Shown piece by piece: positions 15,881-24,344 of a stretch of DNA of 64,000 bases. The notes beneath the pieces were generated by a model. That model was not told where the DNA came from and did no database searches. It saw only the letters and a program-made list of their open reading frames with translations. A program made the translations under genes and the position numbers. Origin of the DNA: Pseudomonadota bacterium (lineage in GTDB: Bacteria; Pseudomonadota; Alphaproteobacteria; Sphingomonadales; Sphingomonadaceae); NCBI GenBank assembly GCA_023394965.1, contig JAEWZX010000030.1, forward strand, positions 1 through 64,000. The letters run 5' to 3'. How positions within the stretch are numbered: position 1 is the first letter of the stretch; each line of letters begins with the position of its first letter.

Positions 15881-16423
15881 ATGGAAACGTATCGATTGAT
15901 GTCCCATTCGGCCCATCCACCGCTAATGGTCAGCGGTATCGAGGCGCGCATTACCGGCCGTGATGAAAACTGGTTGCGATTCCGCTGGCGGATCGAGGGG
16001 GCAAGTGAACTCATCGTGCCGAAATTCGCCGGCAAGGGCAGGGCGGATGGCCTGTGGCAGGCCACCTGTTTCGAACTGTTTTTGCAGCCCGATGGGGGCG
16101 AGGCCTATTGTGAATACAACCTCTCCCCATCCGAGCGCTGGAATGCCTATGATTTCACCGGGCGCCGGGAAGGGATGACCGAACGGCCCATGCCGCACGA
16201 ACCGGGCTGCACCATACGCTTGGGCAGCAGCTTTGCGATATTCGATGCGGCGATCCCGTCTGGCGGGCTGCCCGTTTCGGGATGCGCCATGGGCATTACC
16301 TGCGTGATCGAGGAAAATGGAGGCCGGAAAAGCTACTGGGCGCTGGAACACCCCGGCGCGGAGCCGGATTTCCATGATCCCGCTTGCTTCACCGCCCGCC
16401 TTGCGGCACCCACGCCCGCATGA
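15881..16423 (+). CDS. DOMON-like domain protein
   Basis: A 180-residue protein of the bacterial DOMON-like group, a β-sandwich fold that in related proteins binds haem or sugars. Characteristic stretches are LWQATCFELFLQP and EYNLSPSERWNAYDF. There is no signal peptide. Its stop overlaps the start of the NamZ-like gene by four bases (ATGA), and the two genes are often linked in sphingomonads, suggesting a joint carbohydrate-related role. An internal ATG at 15899 is an alternative start. Confidence 0.82.
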   Translation: METYRLMSHSAHPPLMVSGIEARITGRDENWLRFRWRIEGASELIVPKFAGKGRADGLWQATCFELFLQPDGGEAYCEYNLSPSERWNAYDFTGRREGMTERPMPHEPGCTIRLGSSFAIFDAAIPSGGLPVSGCAMGITCVIEENGGRKSYWALEHPGAEPDFHDPACFTARLAAPTPA

Positions 16424-17622
16424 AATTCGGCATCGATCGCCTCATTGCAGAAGATGAACTGCGCAAGCCACTTGAGAACCAGCGCGTTTCGCTGATCGCC
16501 CATCCGGCGTCGGTCACCGCCAGCCTCGATCATTCGCTCGATGCGCTGATCGATCGCGGGGTGAACGTCACCTCCGCTTTCGGGCCGCAGCATGGCCTTA
16601 AAGGGGACAAACAGGACAATATGGTCGAAACAGCGGACGAGACCGATCCGCAGTATGGCATCCCCGTCTTCAGCCTTTACGGCGAAGTGCGCCGTCCCAC
16701 CGGGCAAATGATGTCCAGCGCCGATGTTTTCCTGTTCGACCTCCAGGATCTTGGCTGTCGCATCTATACCTTCGTCACCACGCTTCTTTACCTGCTGGAA
16801 GAAGCGGCGCGACAGGGCAAGTCGGTCTGGGTTCTGGACCGTCCCAACCCCGCCGGTGGCCCGGTGGAAGGCACATTGCTGTTGCCGGGGCAGGAAAGCT
16901 TCGTCGGCGCAGCGCCCATGGTAATGCGGCATGGTCTGACGATGGGGGAAATGGCCAGGTGGTTCGTCGACCACTTCAAACTGAATGTCGATCTCAGGAT
17001 CATCGAAATGACCGGATGGCAGCCGGGCCATCCGCCGGGATATGGCTGGCCTGAAAACCGGATCTGGATCAATCCCAGCCCGAATGCGGCCAATCTCAAC
17101 ATGGCGCGCGCTTATGCCGGCACGGTCATGCTGGAAGGCACCACGCTGAGCGAGGGCCGCGGGACGACGCGCCCTCTCGAAATCCTTTTCGGTGCCCCGG
17201 ATATAGATGCCAAGGCTGTCCTGGCCGAAATGAAGCGCAGGGCGCCCGCATGGTTACGCGGCTGTGCGATTCGCGAATGCTGGTTCGAACCGACTTTCCA
17301 CAAGCATGCCGGCACGCTGTGTAACGGCTTGATGATCCACGCCGAAGGCAAGTTCTACGACCATCATGCGTTTCAGCCGTGGCGCCTTCAGGCGCTGGCC
17401 TTCAAGGCGATTCGCACTCTCTATCCAGATTATCCGATCTGGCGCGATTTCCCGTATGAATATGAATTCGATCGTCTCGCAGTCGATGTGATCAATGGCG
17501 GGCCAGCCTTGCGCGAATGGGTCGATGACAGTGAGGCTTCACCCGAAGATCTGGACGCGCTCGCCAGTGCCGATGAAAGCGCGTGGCGGGAGACGATAGC
17601 TCCGCACCTAATCTACGGTTGA
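16420..17622 (+). CDS. DUF1343 protein, NamZ-like exo-β-N-acetylmuramidase family (GH171)
   Basis: A 400-residue protein of the DUF1343 family, whose characterised member NamZ removes terminal N-acetylmuramic acid from peptidoglycan fragments. Typical motifs are FGPQHGLKGDKQ near residue 65, FDLQDLGCRIYTFVTTL, DRPNPAGG and an EGRGTTRPLE block that carries a conserved Glu. No signal peptide is visible, which would fit cytoplasmic recycling of imported muropeptides rather than wall digestion. The ATG at 16420 overlaps the DOMON-like stop (ATGA), so the pair is probably co-translated. Confidence 0.85.
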   Translation: MKFGIDRLIAEDELRKPLENQRVSLIAHPASVTASLDHSLDALIDRGVNVTSAFGPQHGLKGDKQDNMVETADETDPQYGIPVFSLYGEVRRPTGQMMSSADVFLFDLQDLGCRIYTFVTTLLYLLEEAARQGKSVWVLDRPNPAGGPVEGTLLLPGQESFVGAAPMVMRHGLTMGEMARWFVDHFKLNVDLRIIEMTGWQPGHPPGYGWPENRIWINPSPNAANLNMARAYAGTVMLEGTTLSEGRGTTRPLEILFGAPDIDAKAVLAEMKRRAPAWLRGCAIRECWFEPTFHKHAGTLCNGLMIHAEGKFYDHHAFQPWRLQALAFKAIRTLYPDYPIWRDFPYEYEFDRLAVDVINGGPALREWVDDSEASPEDLDALASADESAWRETIAPHLIYG

Positions 17623-17764
17623 TGCAGCGTACCTTCTTCCAGGCCCATCCCCGATAAAAACCGACCGTTGCTTCTATTTTCGATCAACGGCCTTGACGAA
17701 GTGGGGTAATCAGTAAAGCTTCACCAGACGCAACGGGCATACCCGTGCTTCTGGAGAGATTTGA

Positions 17765-19054
17765 ATGGCGACTGCGGCAGAACGGCAGACCGGTGGGTCG
17801 GTTAGGGTCACACTATGGATCCTGCTCATTGTCTATATTTTCAATTTCATCGATCGTCAGATCGTCAACATCCTGGCTGAACCGATCAGGATAGAGCTCG
17901 GGCTGAGCGATACCGAAATCGGCTTGATGACGGGCCTGGCCTTCTCCCTGTTCTATACGGTGCTTGGGCTGCCGATCGCACGTTTCTCTGACCGGTCGAC
18001 CACCAACCGCCCATGGCTGATCGGTGGCGCGCTGGCGATCTGGTCAGCGATGACTGCCTTATGCGGCATGGCGCAGAATTTCGTCCAGCTACTCCTTGCC
18101 CGGATCGGCGTGGGGATCGGGGAAGCAGGGTGCACGCCCCCTGCGCACTCGCTCATTGCCGATCTGGTCGAACCGGCCAAACGCGCTTCGGCCTTGGCAT
18201 TCTATGCTCTCGGCATTCCCATCGGCACGCTGCTTGGCATGCTTATCGGCGGGCTGCTGGCCGATATGGTGGGCTGGCGAAATGCCTTTCTGATTGTCGG
18301 TCTGCCAGGCGTGATCCTCGCTCTCATCGTGTTCGTGACGCTCAAGGATCCCCGGCGAACGGGGATGATGCAGCAGGCGAGCACAGGCCAGCCGACCGCC
18401 CAGATGCCGATGAAGGAAGCGCTGAAAGCGATGTTCAGTTCGCGCGCCTTCGTCCTGCTGGTTCCCGCGGGGTCGGCGGCTGCTTTCCTTGCCTATGGCA
18501 AGGTTACGTGGATCACCATCTTCTTCCAGCGTACCCACGGCCTAACCCCCGGCGAAGTCGGCTTCTGGTTTGGACTCGTTAACGGCGCTGCGGGCATCGC
18601 CGGCACTTTCCTGGGCGGATATCTGGCAGATCGTTACGGATCGAAAAATCGCCGTCACGTGCTCACCGCACCTGCGATCGGAATGGTTGTGACGATCCCC
18701 TTCGCCCTGCTGGCTTTCATGACCGATAACTGGGTGCAGGCCCTGTTCCTGCTGGTTGTGCCCACCATCTGCAATTCGCTGTACTACGGCCCGACCTATT
18801 CCAGTGTGCAGGGGCTGGTGCCCTTGCGCGCCAGGGCGATTGCGGCGGCTGTGCTGCTGTTCTTCCAGAATCTTATCGGGCTGGGACTTGGGCCGCTGTT
18901 CTTCGGCATTTTGTCAGATCTGCTGCACCCGGCCTATGGCGAGAACAGCGTGCGCTATGTCCTCTACGGCGCGACATTCCTTGGCCTCGTCCCGGCATTT
19001 TTCTTCTGGCGTTGTTCGCTGCGGCTCGATGAGGAGCTCGATCAAAAGGACTGA
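17765..19054 (+). CDS. MFS transporter, Spinster-like
   Basis: A 429-residue carrier with 12 predicted helices. The sequence near the N-terminus (FIDRQIVNILAEPIRIELGLSD) and the GIGEAGCTPPAHSLIADL block are typical of the Spinster-like MFS group abundant in sphingomonads. The substrate is unknown. GGAGAG lies 8 nt before the ATG. Its 3' end overlaps the convergent DUF817 gene by 13 nt. It is separated by 142 nt from the NamZ-like gene and is probably transcribed on its own. Confidence 0.88.
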   Translation: MATAAERQTGGSVRVTLWILLIVYIFNFIDRQIVNILAEPIRIELGLSDTEIGLMTGLAFSLFYTVLGLPIARFSDRSTTNRPWLIGGALAIWSAMTALCGMAQNFVQLLLARIGVGIGEAGCTPPAHSLIADLVEPAKRASALAFYALGIPIGTLLGMLIGGLLADMVGWRNAFLIVGLPGVILALIVFVTLKDPRRTGMMQQASTGQPTAQMPMKEALKAMFSSRAFVLLVPAGSAAAFLAYGKVTWITIFFQRTHGLTPGEVGFWFGLVNGAAGIAGTFLGGYLADRYGSKNRRHVLTAPAIGMVVTIPFALLAFMTDNWVQALFLLVVPTICNSLYYGPTYSSVQGLVPLRARAIAAAVLLFFQNLIGLGLGPLFFGILSDLLHPAYGENSVRYVLYGATFLGLVPAFFFWRCSLRLDEELDQKD

Positions 19055-19908
19055 TCGGGCTCCCGCACGGGCGATACCAGTTCCACCAGCACGAAGCTGA
19101 TCAGCATGAGCAGGAACCAGCTGCCCGGCTTCGCCAGGCTGACCATCTGCCAGCCCTGTTCCTGCCCCGGATAAGTCCAGGCCCGGGCGAAGGTGCCGAT
19201 ATTCTCGGCACCCCAGATGAACAGCGCCACCAGCAGGAAGCCGAGCAGCAGCGGCATCCAGCGGTGTTCGCGCCAATTGCGGAAATAAATGCGGGTGCGC
19301 GCGAACAAAAGAATCGTCGCCGCGAACAGCAGCAGCCGGATGTCCGGGAGCCAGTGATGCGCGAAGAAATTGATGTATATCGCCGCGGCGAGCAGCCAGG
19401 TCATCCAGCGCAGGGGATAGTTGGTATAGCGAAAATCGAAAATCCGCCAGACGCGGGCGATATAACTGCCGACGGCCGCATACATAAAGCCGGAAAACAG
19501 GGGTACCGCACCGATATGGAGAATGCTGGCTTCGGGATATATCCACGACCCGGCAGCGGTCTTGAACAATTCCATGACAGTGCCGACGACGTGGAAGATC
19601 AGGATGACCTTTGCTTCCGCCCAGGTTTCCAACCGGAAGACCAGCATAGCGCCCTGGATCGCAATCGCGGCCAGTGTCAGAAAATCATAGCGATGAAGCG
19701 GGGCACCATCCGGGTAAAAGAAGTGTGTTGCCAGCAACGGCGCCAGCATGAGGCCGCCGAACAGGCACGCCCATGCCTGCTTGAAACCGAAAAGCAGGAA
19801 TTCGTAGAGCCACAACCGCCACCCAGATCCCGGGTCGAACCGTTCGAGACGCAGGCGAATTGCGGCGAAGCGTGAATGGCCGACACCGTCGGGCCTCAAA
19901 CCTGTCAT
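19042..19908 (-). CDS. DUF817 membrane protein
   Basis: A 288-residue integral membrane protein with about seven to eight helices, matching the DUF817 family by length and by conserved segments (LLFGFKQAWACLFGG, ETWAEAKVILIFHVVGT, PLFSGFMYAAVGSY, RIYFRNWREHRWMP). Function is unknown. Its start is separated by about 10 nt from nothing but the 3' end of the next minus-strand gene lies further on; the 3' end overlaps the MFS gene by 13 nt. Confidence 0.82.
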   Translation of the reverse strand: MTGLRPDGVGHSRFAAIRLRLERFDPGSGWRLWLYEFLLFGFKQAWACLFGGLMLAPLLATHFFYPDGAPLHRYDFLTLAAIAIQGAMLVFRLETWAEAKVILIFHVVGTVMELFKTAAGSWIYPEASILHIGAVPLFSGFMYAAVGSYIARVWRIFDFRYTNYPLRWMTWLLAAAIYINFFAHHWLPDIRLLLFAATILLFARTRIYFRNWREHRWMPLLLGFLLVALFIWGAENIGTFARAWTYPGQEQGWQMVSLAKPGSWFLLMLISFVLVELVSPVREPDQSF

Positions 19909-19917
19909 CCGCAGAGA

Positions 19918-20259
19918 TCAGCGTAGGCGTTCGAGGCGTGCCGGACCAGCAGGAGGAGCGGGAAGAGGCCGGAAATCTGCCTTGTCGTTATGCATGACCA
20001 TGACACTACAGCCATCCACGCGCTGCTCCACGGCAGCGATCAGATAAGGCCGGTCGGAGGAGGCTGGCTGGCGATCCAGCTTGGGTAATTCCTTATCTTC
20101 ACGCGCCTGCGAGATCTGGTCCTGGCATCCCGCAGACCCGGACTCCGCCGCGCCAAAGATCGGCATGGAAGAGTGTGGGCCAGCGTCTGCCATGTCAGCG
20201 CCGGGTGTGGAGGCGGCCAGAGACAGGGCGGCTGCCCCCATCAGAAGTGAAATCTGCAT
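19918..20259 (-). CDS. Small exported protein of unknown function
   Basis: A 113-residue protein with a signal peptide (MQISLLMGAAALSLAAS) and a Pro-rich C-terminus ending PAPPAGPARLERLR. Two cysteines (in GCQDQIS and DGCSVMV) could form a disulfide. No domain was recognised. AAGGAGA is 7 nt before the ATG at 20259 but only one base before the ATG at 20265, so 20259 is chosen. It lies immediately upstream of the DUF817 gene on the same strand (9-nt gap). Confidence 0.65.
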   Translation of the reverse strand: MQISLLMGAAALSLAASTPGADMADAGPHSSMPIFGAAESGSAGCQDQISQAREDKELPKLDRQPASSDRPYLIAAVEQRVDGCSVMVMHNDKADFRPLPAPPAGPARLERLR

Positions 20260-20333
20260 CGACATTCTCCTTGTCTTCCAATGGTACCGCAAAAATCGGT
20301 CGCGTTCCGACAGCTGGTGCGGCGCGGAGAGTC

Positions 20334-21515
20334 TTAGCCCTGCTTTCGGCTCAGCTCGCGCATGGCATCGTCAAGCCCATCCAGCGTCAGCGGGTACATC
20401 CGATCGTTGACCAGCTGTTTCATCACCTTGGTCGACTGCGAATAGTTCCACTGCTTTTCGGGGACCGGGTTGAGCCAGACAGTTGCCGGATAGGTGTTGA
20501 TGATACGCTGCATCCATGTTGCGCCGGCTTCTTCGTTCATGTGCTCGACACTGCCGCCGGGATGGGTGATCTCGTACGGGCTCATCGCCGCGTCGCCGAC
20601 GAAGATCACCTTGTAGTCGTGGCCGTATTTGTGGAGCACATCCCAGGTTTTGGTGCGTTCCTGCCAGCGGCGCCGGTTGTCCTTCCACACACCTTCGTAA
20701 AGGCAGTTGTGGAAATAGAAGAATTCGAGATTCTTGAATTCCGCCGTGGCAGCGCTGAACAGTTCTTCGCACAGCTTTATGAACGGGTCCATCGATCCGC
20801 CGACGTCGAGAAACAGCAGCAGCTTTACGGCATTGCGCCGCTCCGGACGCATATGGATATCGAGCCAGCCCTGTTTTGCGGTGCCTTCGATGGTTGCGTC
20901 TATGTCCAGCTGGTCGGCTGCCCCTTCGCGGGCGAACCGGCGCAGGCGACGCAGGGCCATCTTGATGTTGCGGGTGCCCAGTTCTTTCGTGCTATCGAGA
21001 TTCTTGAATTCGCGTTTGTCCCACACTTTCAGCGCGCGTTTATGCTTGCTTTCGCCGCCGATCCGCACGCCTTCCGGGTTGTAGCCCGAATTGCCGAAGG
21101 GACTGGTGCCTCCGGTGCCGATCCACTTGTTGCCGCCCTGGTGGCGCTTTTCCTGTTCTTCGAGCCGCTTTTTCAGCGTCTCCATGATTTCGTCCCAGTC
21201 GCCCAGGCTCTTGATCTTTTCCATCTCCTCTTCGGAGAGGAATTTCTCGGCAACGGCCTTCAGCCAGTCTTCGGGTATGTCGACCGGGTTCTGTCCGTAA
21301 TCGCTCAATATGCCTTTGAAGACACGCTGGAAAACCTGGTCGAACCGGTCGAGCAGGCCTTCGTCTTTGACGAAGGTTGCGCGCGACAGATAGTAGAACG
21401 CTTCCGGCGACTGTTCGATAACGTCGCGGTCGAGCGCTTCGATCAGCGTAAGGTGTTCCTTGAAGCTGGCGGGTATGCCCGCGGCGCGGAGTTCATCGAC
21501 GAAGTTTAAGAACAT
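20334..21515 (-). CDS. CoxE-like VWA domain protein
   Basis: A 393-residue protein with an N-terminal helical region, a basic central part and a C-terminal von Willebrand A domain of the CoxE type. The metal site reads DVGGS (Asp237, Gly239, Ser241). Such proteins work with MoxR AAA+ ATPases as chaperones that insert metals or assemble cofactors. The matching MoxR gene lies at 23110-23964 on the same strand, but a chemoreceptor gene on the other strand lies between them. There is no signal peptide or membrane anchor. Confidence 0.9.
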   Translation of the reverse strand: MFLNFVDELRAAGIPASFKEHLTLIEALDRDVIEQSPEAFYYLSRATFVKDEGLLDRFDQVFQRVFKGILSDYGQNPVDIPEDWLKAVAEKFLSEEEMEKIKSLGDWDEIMETLKKRLEEQEKRHQGGNKWIGTGGTSPFGNSGYNPEGVRIGGESKHKRALKVWDKREFKNLDSTKELGTRNIKMALRRLRRFAREGAADQLDIDATIEGTAKQGWLDIHMRPERRNAVKLLLFLDVGGSMDPFIKLCEELFSAATAEFKNLEFFYFHNCLYEGVWKDNRRRWQERTKTWDVLHKYGHDYKVIFVGDAAMSPYEITHPGGSVEHMNEEAGATWMQRIINTYPATVWLNPVPEKQWNYSQSTKVMKQLVNDRMYPLTLDGLDDAMRELSRKQG

Positions 21516-21645
21516 GCGTGAGGTCTAGCGCGTGCCGGACAATCGCACCAGTCCTCCTTTGCCACTCATTGCGGTTGCCATTTAACGCTCCGCTAACCAC
21601 CCTTTTTTATAGCGTGTCTGGACAGGAACCAGGGGACAGCACAAA

Positions 21646-23046
21646 ATGGAACTCACCACGGTCGATACCAGCGGTGGATCGGCACTCGACAGGATACCCG
21701 AAACCTGCGGGAAGGTAACCGTCGGCTGTTCGGATGTGGCGGGCATCGTCCAGGGCGTGATCGATTCCTTCGGGCATTTGCGCAGCGAATATGTCGAACT
21801 GCAGGGCACGGTGCGCGCGCTGGACGAGGATCAGCGCAAGGTTCTCGAAGCCAGCGACGAGGCCCGCCTGCTGTCGGAACGTGCCATCGAGCGCCTGAAC
21901 GACGGGTCGGCCATGATCAGCAATTCGCTTAACGAGATCGGCAATCTGCTGAGCCTGGTCGAGACGCTGACCCAGCATGTTACCGGTTTTGCCGCGGCGA
22001 TGGATCAGGTTCGCCGGTCGAGCCAGGAAATCGACCAGATCGCCGAAACCACCAATATCCTGGCGCTGAATGCCACGATCGAAGCAATGCGCGCCGGCGA
22101 GCAGGGGCGCACCTTTGCCGTCGTCGCGAGCGAGGTGAAGGCGCTTGCCAGCCAGACCCGCAAGGCGACCGAAGAAATCGGCCGCACCATCGACACGCTG
22201 GGCGGCGAGGCCGAGCAGGTCATCGAAAAGATCGAGACCGGCGCGGCGGCGAGTGCACAGGCCAAGAGTTCCGTCGGCGCGATCGAGGACACGATGCGCA
22301 GCGTCACCGACCTGCTGCTGGATGTCGATCGCCAACAGGATCAGATCGCGCGCAACACCGCCACGATATCGGATCATGTCCACCGCGTGCAGGATGTGCT
22401 CGGCGATTTCGACGGAGCGGTCAGCGAAAACGAAAGCAAGCTGGGCACGGCCCATGACCGGATGGAGGAGCTGGAACTGATCGCCAGCGACATGTTCGAC
22501 AAGATGGTGAAGGCCGGGCTTTCACCGCAGGACAGCAGCATGGTCGAAAAGGCGCAGACCCATGCCGCCGAAATCGTCGCCATGGCCGAGCAGGCCATCG
22601 CTTCGGGCGAGCTGTCGATGGCTGAGCTGTTCGACCGCAATTACCGCCAGGTTCCCGGCACCAATCCCCCACTCTATCGCACGGGGCTGAGCGATTGGGC
22701 CGATGCCCACTGGCGGCCGCTGAACGACCGTGTGAGCGGCGAGGGCGGGGCAGTGATCATGTGTTCGCAGGCCGATATGAACGGTTTCCTGCCCACCCAT
22801 GTTACTGCGCATTCGCGCCGCCCCACGGGCGAACTGGCGCATGATACGAAATATTGCCGCAACGGCCGCATCATTCTGGAAGGGATCGACCACGTCGCCA
22901 AGACGACGAGCGATCCTTACACCATGGCGGTCTATCGCCAGGAAGGCGATGGCAAAAATTACATGGTGGTGCGCAACGTTTATGTGCCGCTTCATATCAA
23001 CGGGCACCGCTGGGGCGATTTCGAGCTGGCGTACAGCTTCCGCTGA
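21646..23046 (+). CDS. Soluble methyl-accepting chemotaxis protein
   Basis: A 466-residue chemoreceptor without transmembrane helices, so probably cytoplasmic. The signalling hairpin core is EIDQIAETTNILALNATIEAMRAGEQG-like and spans about residues 128-155, flanked by long coiled coils. The C-terminal ~150 residues form a separate α/β-looking domain (LYRTGLSDWADAHW, LEGIDHVAKTTSDPY) that may sense a ligand; this arrangement, sensor after the signalling domain, is seen in several alphaproteobacterial receptors. No CheW-binding partner genes are nearby. It interrupts the moxR–VWA pair on the opposite strand. Confidence 0.9.
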   Translation: MELTTVDTSGGSALDRIPETCGKVTVGCSDVAGIVQGVIDSFGHLRSEYVELQGTVRALDEDQRKVLEASDEARLLSERAIERLNDGSAMISNSLNEIGNLLSLVETLTQHVTGFAAAMDQVRRSSQEIDQIAETTNILALNATIEAMRAGEQGRTFAVVASEVKALASQTRKATEEIGRTIDTLGGEAEQVIEKIETGAAASAQAKSSVGAIEDTMRSVTDLLLDVDRQQDQIARNTATISDHVHRVQDVLGDFDGAVSENESKLGTAHDRMEELELIASDMFDKMVKAGLSPQDSSMVEKAQTHAAEIVAMAEQAIASGELSMAELFDRNYRQVPGTNPPLYRTGLSDWADAHWRPLNDRVSGEGGAVIMCSQADMNGFLPTHVTAHSRRPTGELAHDTKYCRNGRIILEGIDHVAKTTSDPYTMAVYRQEGDGKNYMVVRNVYVPLHINGHRWGDFELAYSFR

Positions 23047-23109
23047 TAGCGGAGTTTCCGCAACTGGCCGGAAAGGAAAGACCGCCCGGCCAGTTGCGCG
23101 CTTGGTGGA

Positions 23110-23964
23110 TTATTTCTGGCGCCGCGCCATGAAAGCGAGGCGTTCGAACATCATCACATCCTGTTCGTTCTTTAGCAGCGCCCCGTGCAGCGGCGGAATC
23201 GCGGCATTGGGATTGGCATCCTGCAGCACGTCGAGCGGCATGTCTTCGTTGAGCAGCAGCTTGAGCCAATCGAGCAGCTCGCTGGTCGACGGTTTTTTCT
23301 TCAGGCCCGGCACGTCGCGGATTTCGTAGAAGATTTCCATCGCCTTGGTGACGAGATTTTTCTGGATGCCAGGGAAGTGCACTTCGATGATGTCACGCAT
23401 CGTGTCATGATCGGGAAACTTGATGTAATGGAAGAAACAGCGGCGCAGGAATGCGTCGGGCAGTTCCTTTTCGTTATTCGAGGTGATCACCACGATCGGG
23501 CGTTCCTTCGCCTCGATCCGCTCGTGCGTTTCGTACACGTCGAAACTCATGCGATCGAGTTCCTGCAGCAGATCGTTCGGAAATTCGATATCCGCCTTGT
23601 CGATTTCGTCGATCAGCAGGACGGGAAGCTGTTCGGACGTGAAGGCTTCCCACAGTTTGCCCTTCTTGATGTAGTTCGCAATGTCGTGAACGCGTTCGTC
23701 ACCCAGCTGGCCATCGCGCAGGCGGGCAACCGCATCATATTCATACAGGCCCTGCTGGGCCTTGGTGGTCGACTTTACGTTCCATTCGATCAGCGGAGCG
23801 CCGGTAGCCCTGGCGATTTCATGCGCCAGTACCGTCTTTCCGGTGCCCGGTTCCCCCTTGACCAACAGCGGGCGGCGCAGTGTCACCGCAGCATTGACCG
23901 CCACCTTCAGGTCTTTGGTAGCGATGTAAGATTTCGTGCCTTCGAAACGGGTCGGTTCGGTCAT
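23110..23964 (-). CDS. MoxR family AAA+ ATPase
   Basis: A 284-residue AAA+ ATPase with Walker A GEPGTGKT (37-44), Walker B VLLIDEID (Asp119, Glu120) and the sensor I region VVITSNNEKELPDAF. MoxR proteins act with VWA-domain partners in metal or cofactor insertion and enzyme activation. The CoxE-like VWA gene 1.6 kb downstream on the same strand is the probable partner. A MerR-type palindrome (23981-23997) lies 17-33 nt upstream of its start codon, which suggests control by the window's MerR protein. Confidence 0.93.
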   Translation of the reverse strand: MTEPTRFEGTKSYIATKDLKVAVNAAVTLRRPLLVKGEPGTGKTVLAHEIARATGAPLIEWNVKSTTKAQQGLYEYDAVARLRDGQLGDERVHDIANYIKKGKLWEAFTSEQLPVLLIDEIDKADIEFPNDLLQELDRMSFDVYETHERIEAKERPIVVITSNNEKELPDAFLRRCFFHYIKFPDHDTMRDIIEVHFPGIQKNLVTKAMEIFYEIRDVPGLKKKPSTSELLDWLKLLLNEDMPLDVLQDANPNAAIPPLHGALLKNEQDVMMFERLAFMARRQK

Positions 23965-23980
23965 CGGTTTTCCCTTGCAA

Positions 23981-23997
23981 CTTTACGTAAGCGTTAG
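23981..23997. promoter_or_regulatory. Putative MerR operator upstream of moxR
   Basis: CTTTACGTAAGCGTTAG shares TTACGTAA-CGTT with the site at 6298-6314 in front of the MerR gene, with the same spacing between ACGT-like half-sites. It lies just upstream of moxR (minus strand) and could also act on the opposite direction. Confidence 0.4.
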
Positions 23998-24344
23998 GAG
24001 GCGTGGCAGTGAAGGGCAAGGGCCAACTCGCACTGCCGCTTGACAGTGACCGGGGCCATTTAAAAAACTCCCCAAGGATTAAAATGCACTTTGTTTCAAT
24101 CTCTTGCTGCACTTTTCCGGTGCCATGGTGTCACTTTCGAGATTGCGCCCGTCAAAACTGCAATTCCCCTGCGATCGCTTATCCCGGCACTGGTTTCGCC
24201 ACTGTGCATAGCGGCCTTATGCACAATTGCGCAGCTGTAGGAAAATGGATCTCCGGCTGAGAACGCGGCTGCGCCGGTATCCATGCGCGGTCTTCATGCG
24301 TAGTGTGGCTGAAAGGCCTGCTGGAAAGACTGCAAGGAGACACT
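23998..24344. other. Intergenic region before hydrolase–OsmC gene
   Basis: About 350 nt with lower GC than its neighbours and a run of A (TTTAAAAAACTCC). A TTGACA hexamer at about 24041 could be the -35 box of a plus-strand promoter, but no convincing -10 box is seen at standard spacing. No ORF with a ribosome-binding site or RNA gene was recognised. Confidence 0.5.

Noticed and set aside
17317..17326. Further copy of the core (CTGTGTAACG) in the NamZ-like gene
   Set aside because: Partial match without the flanking arms inside a gene.
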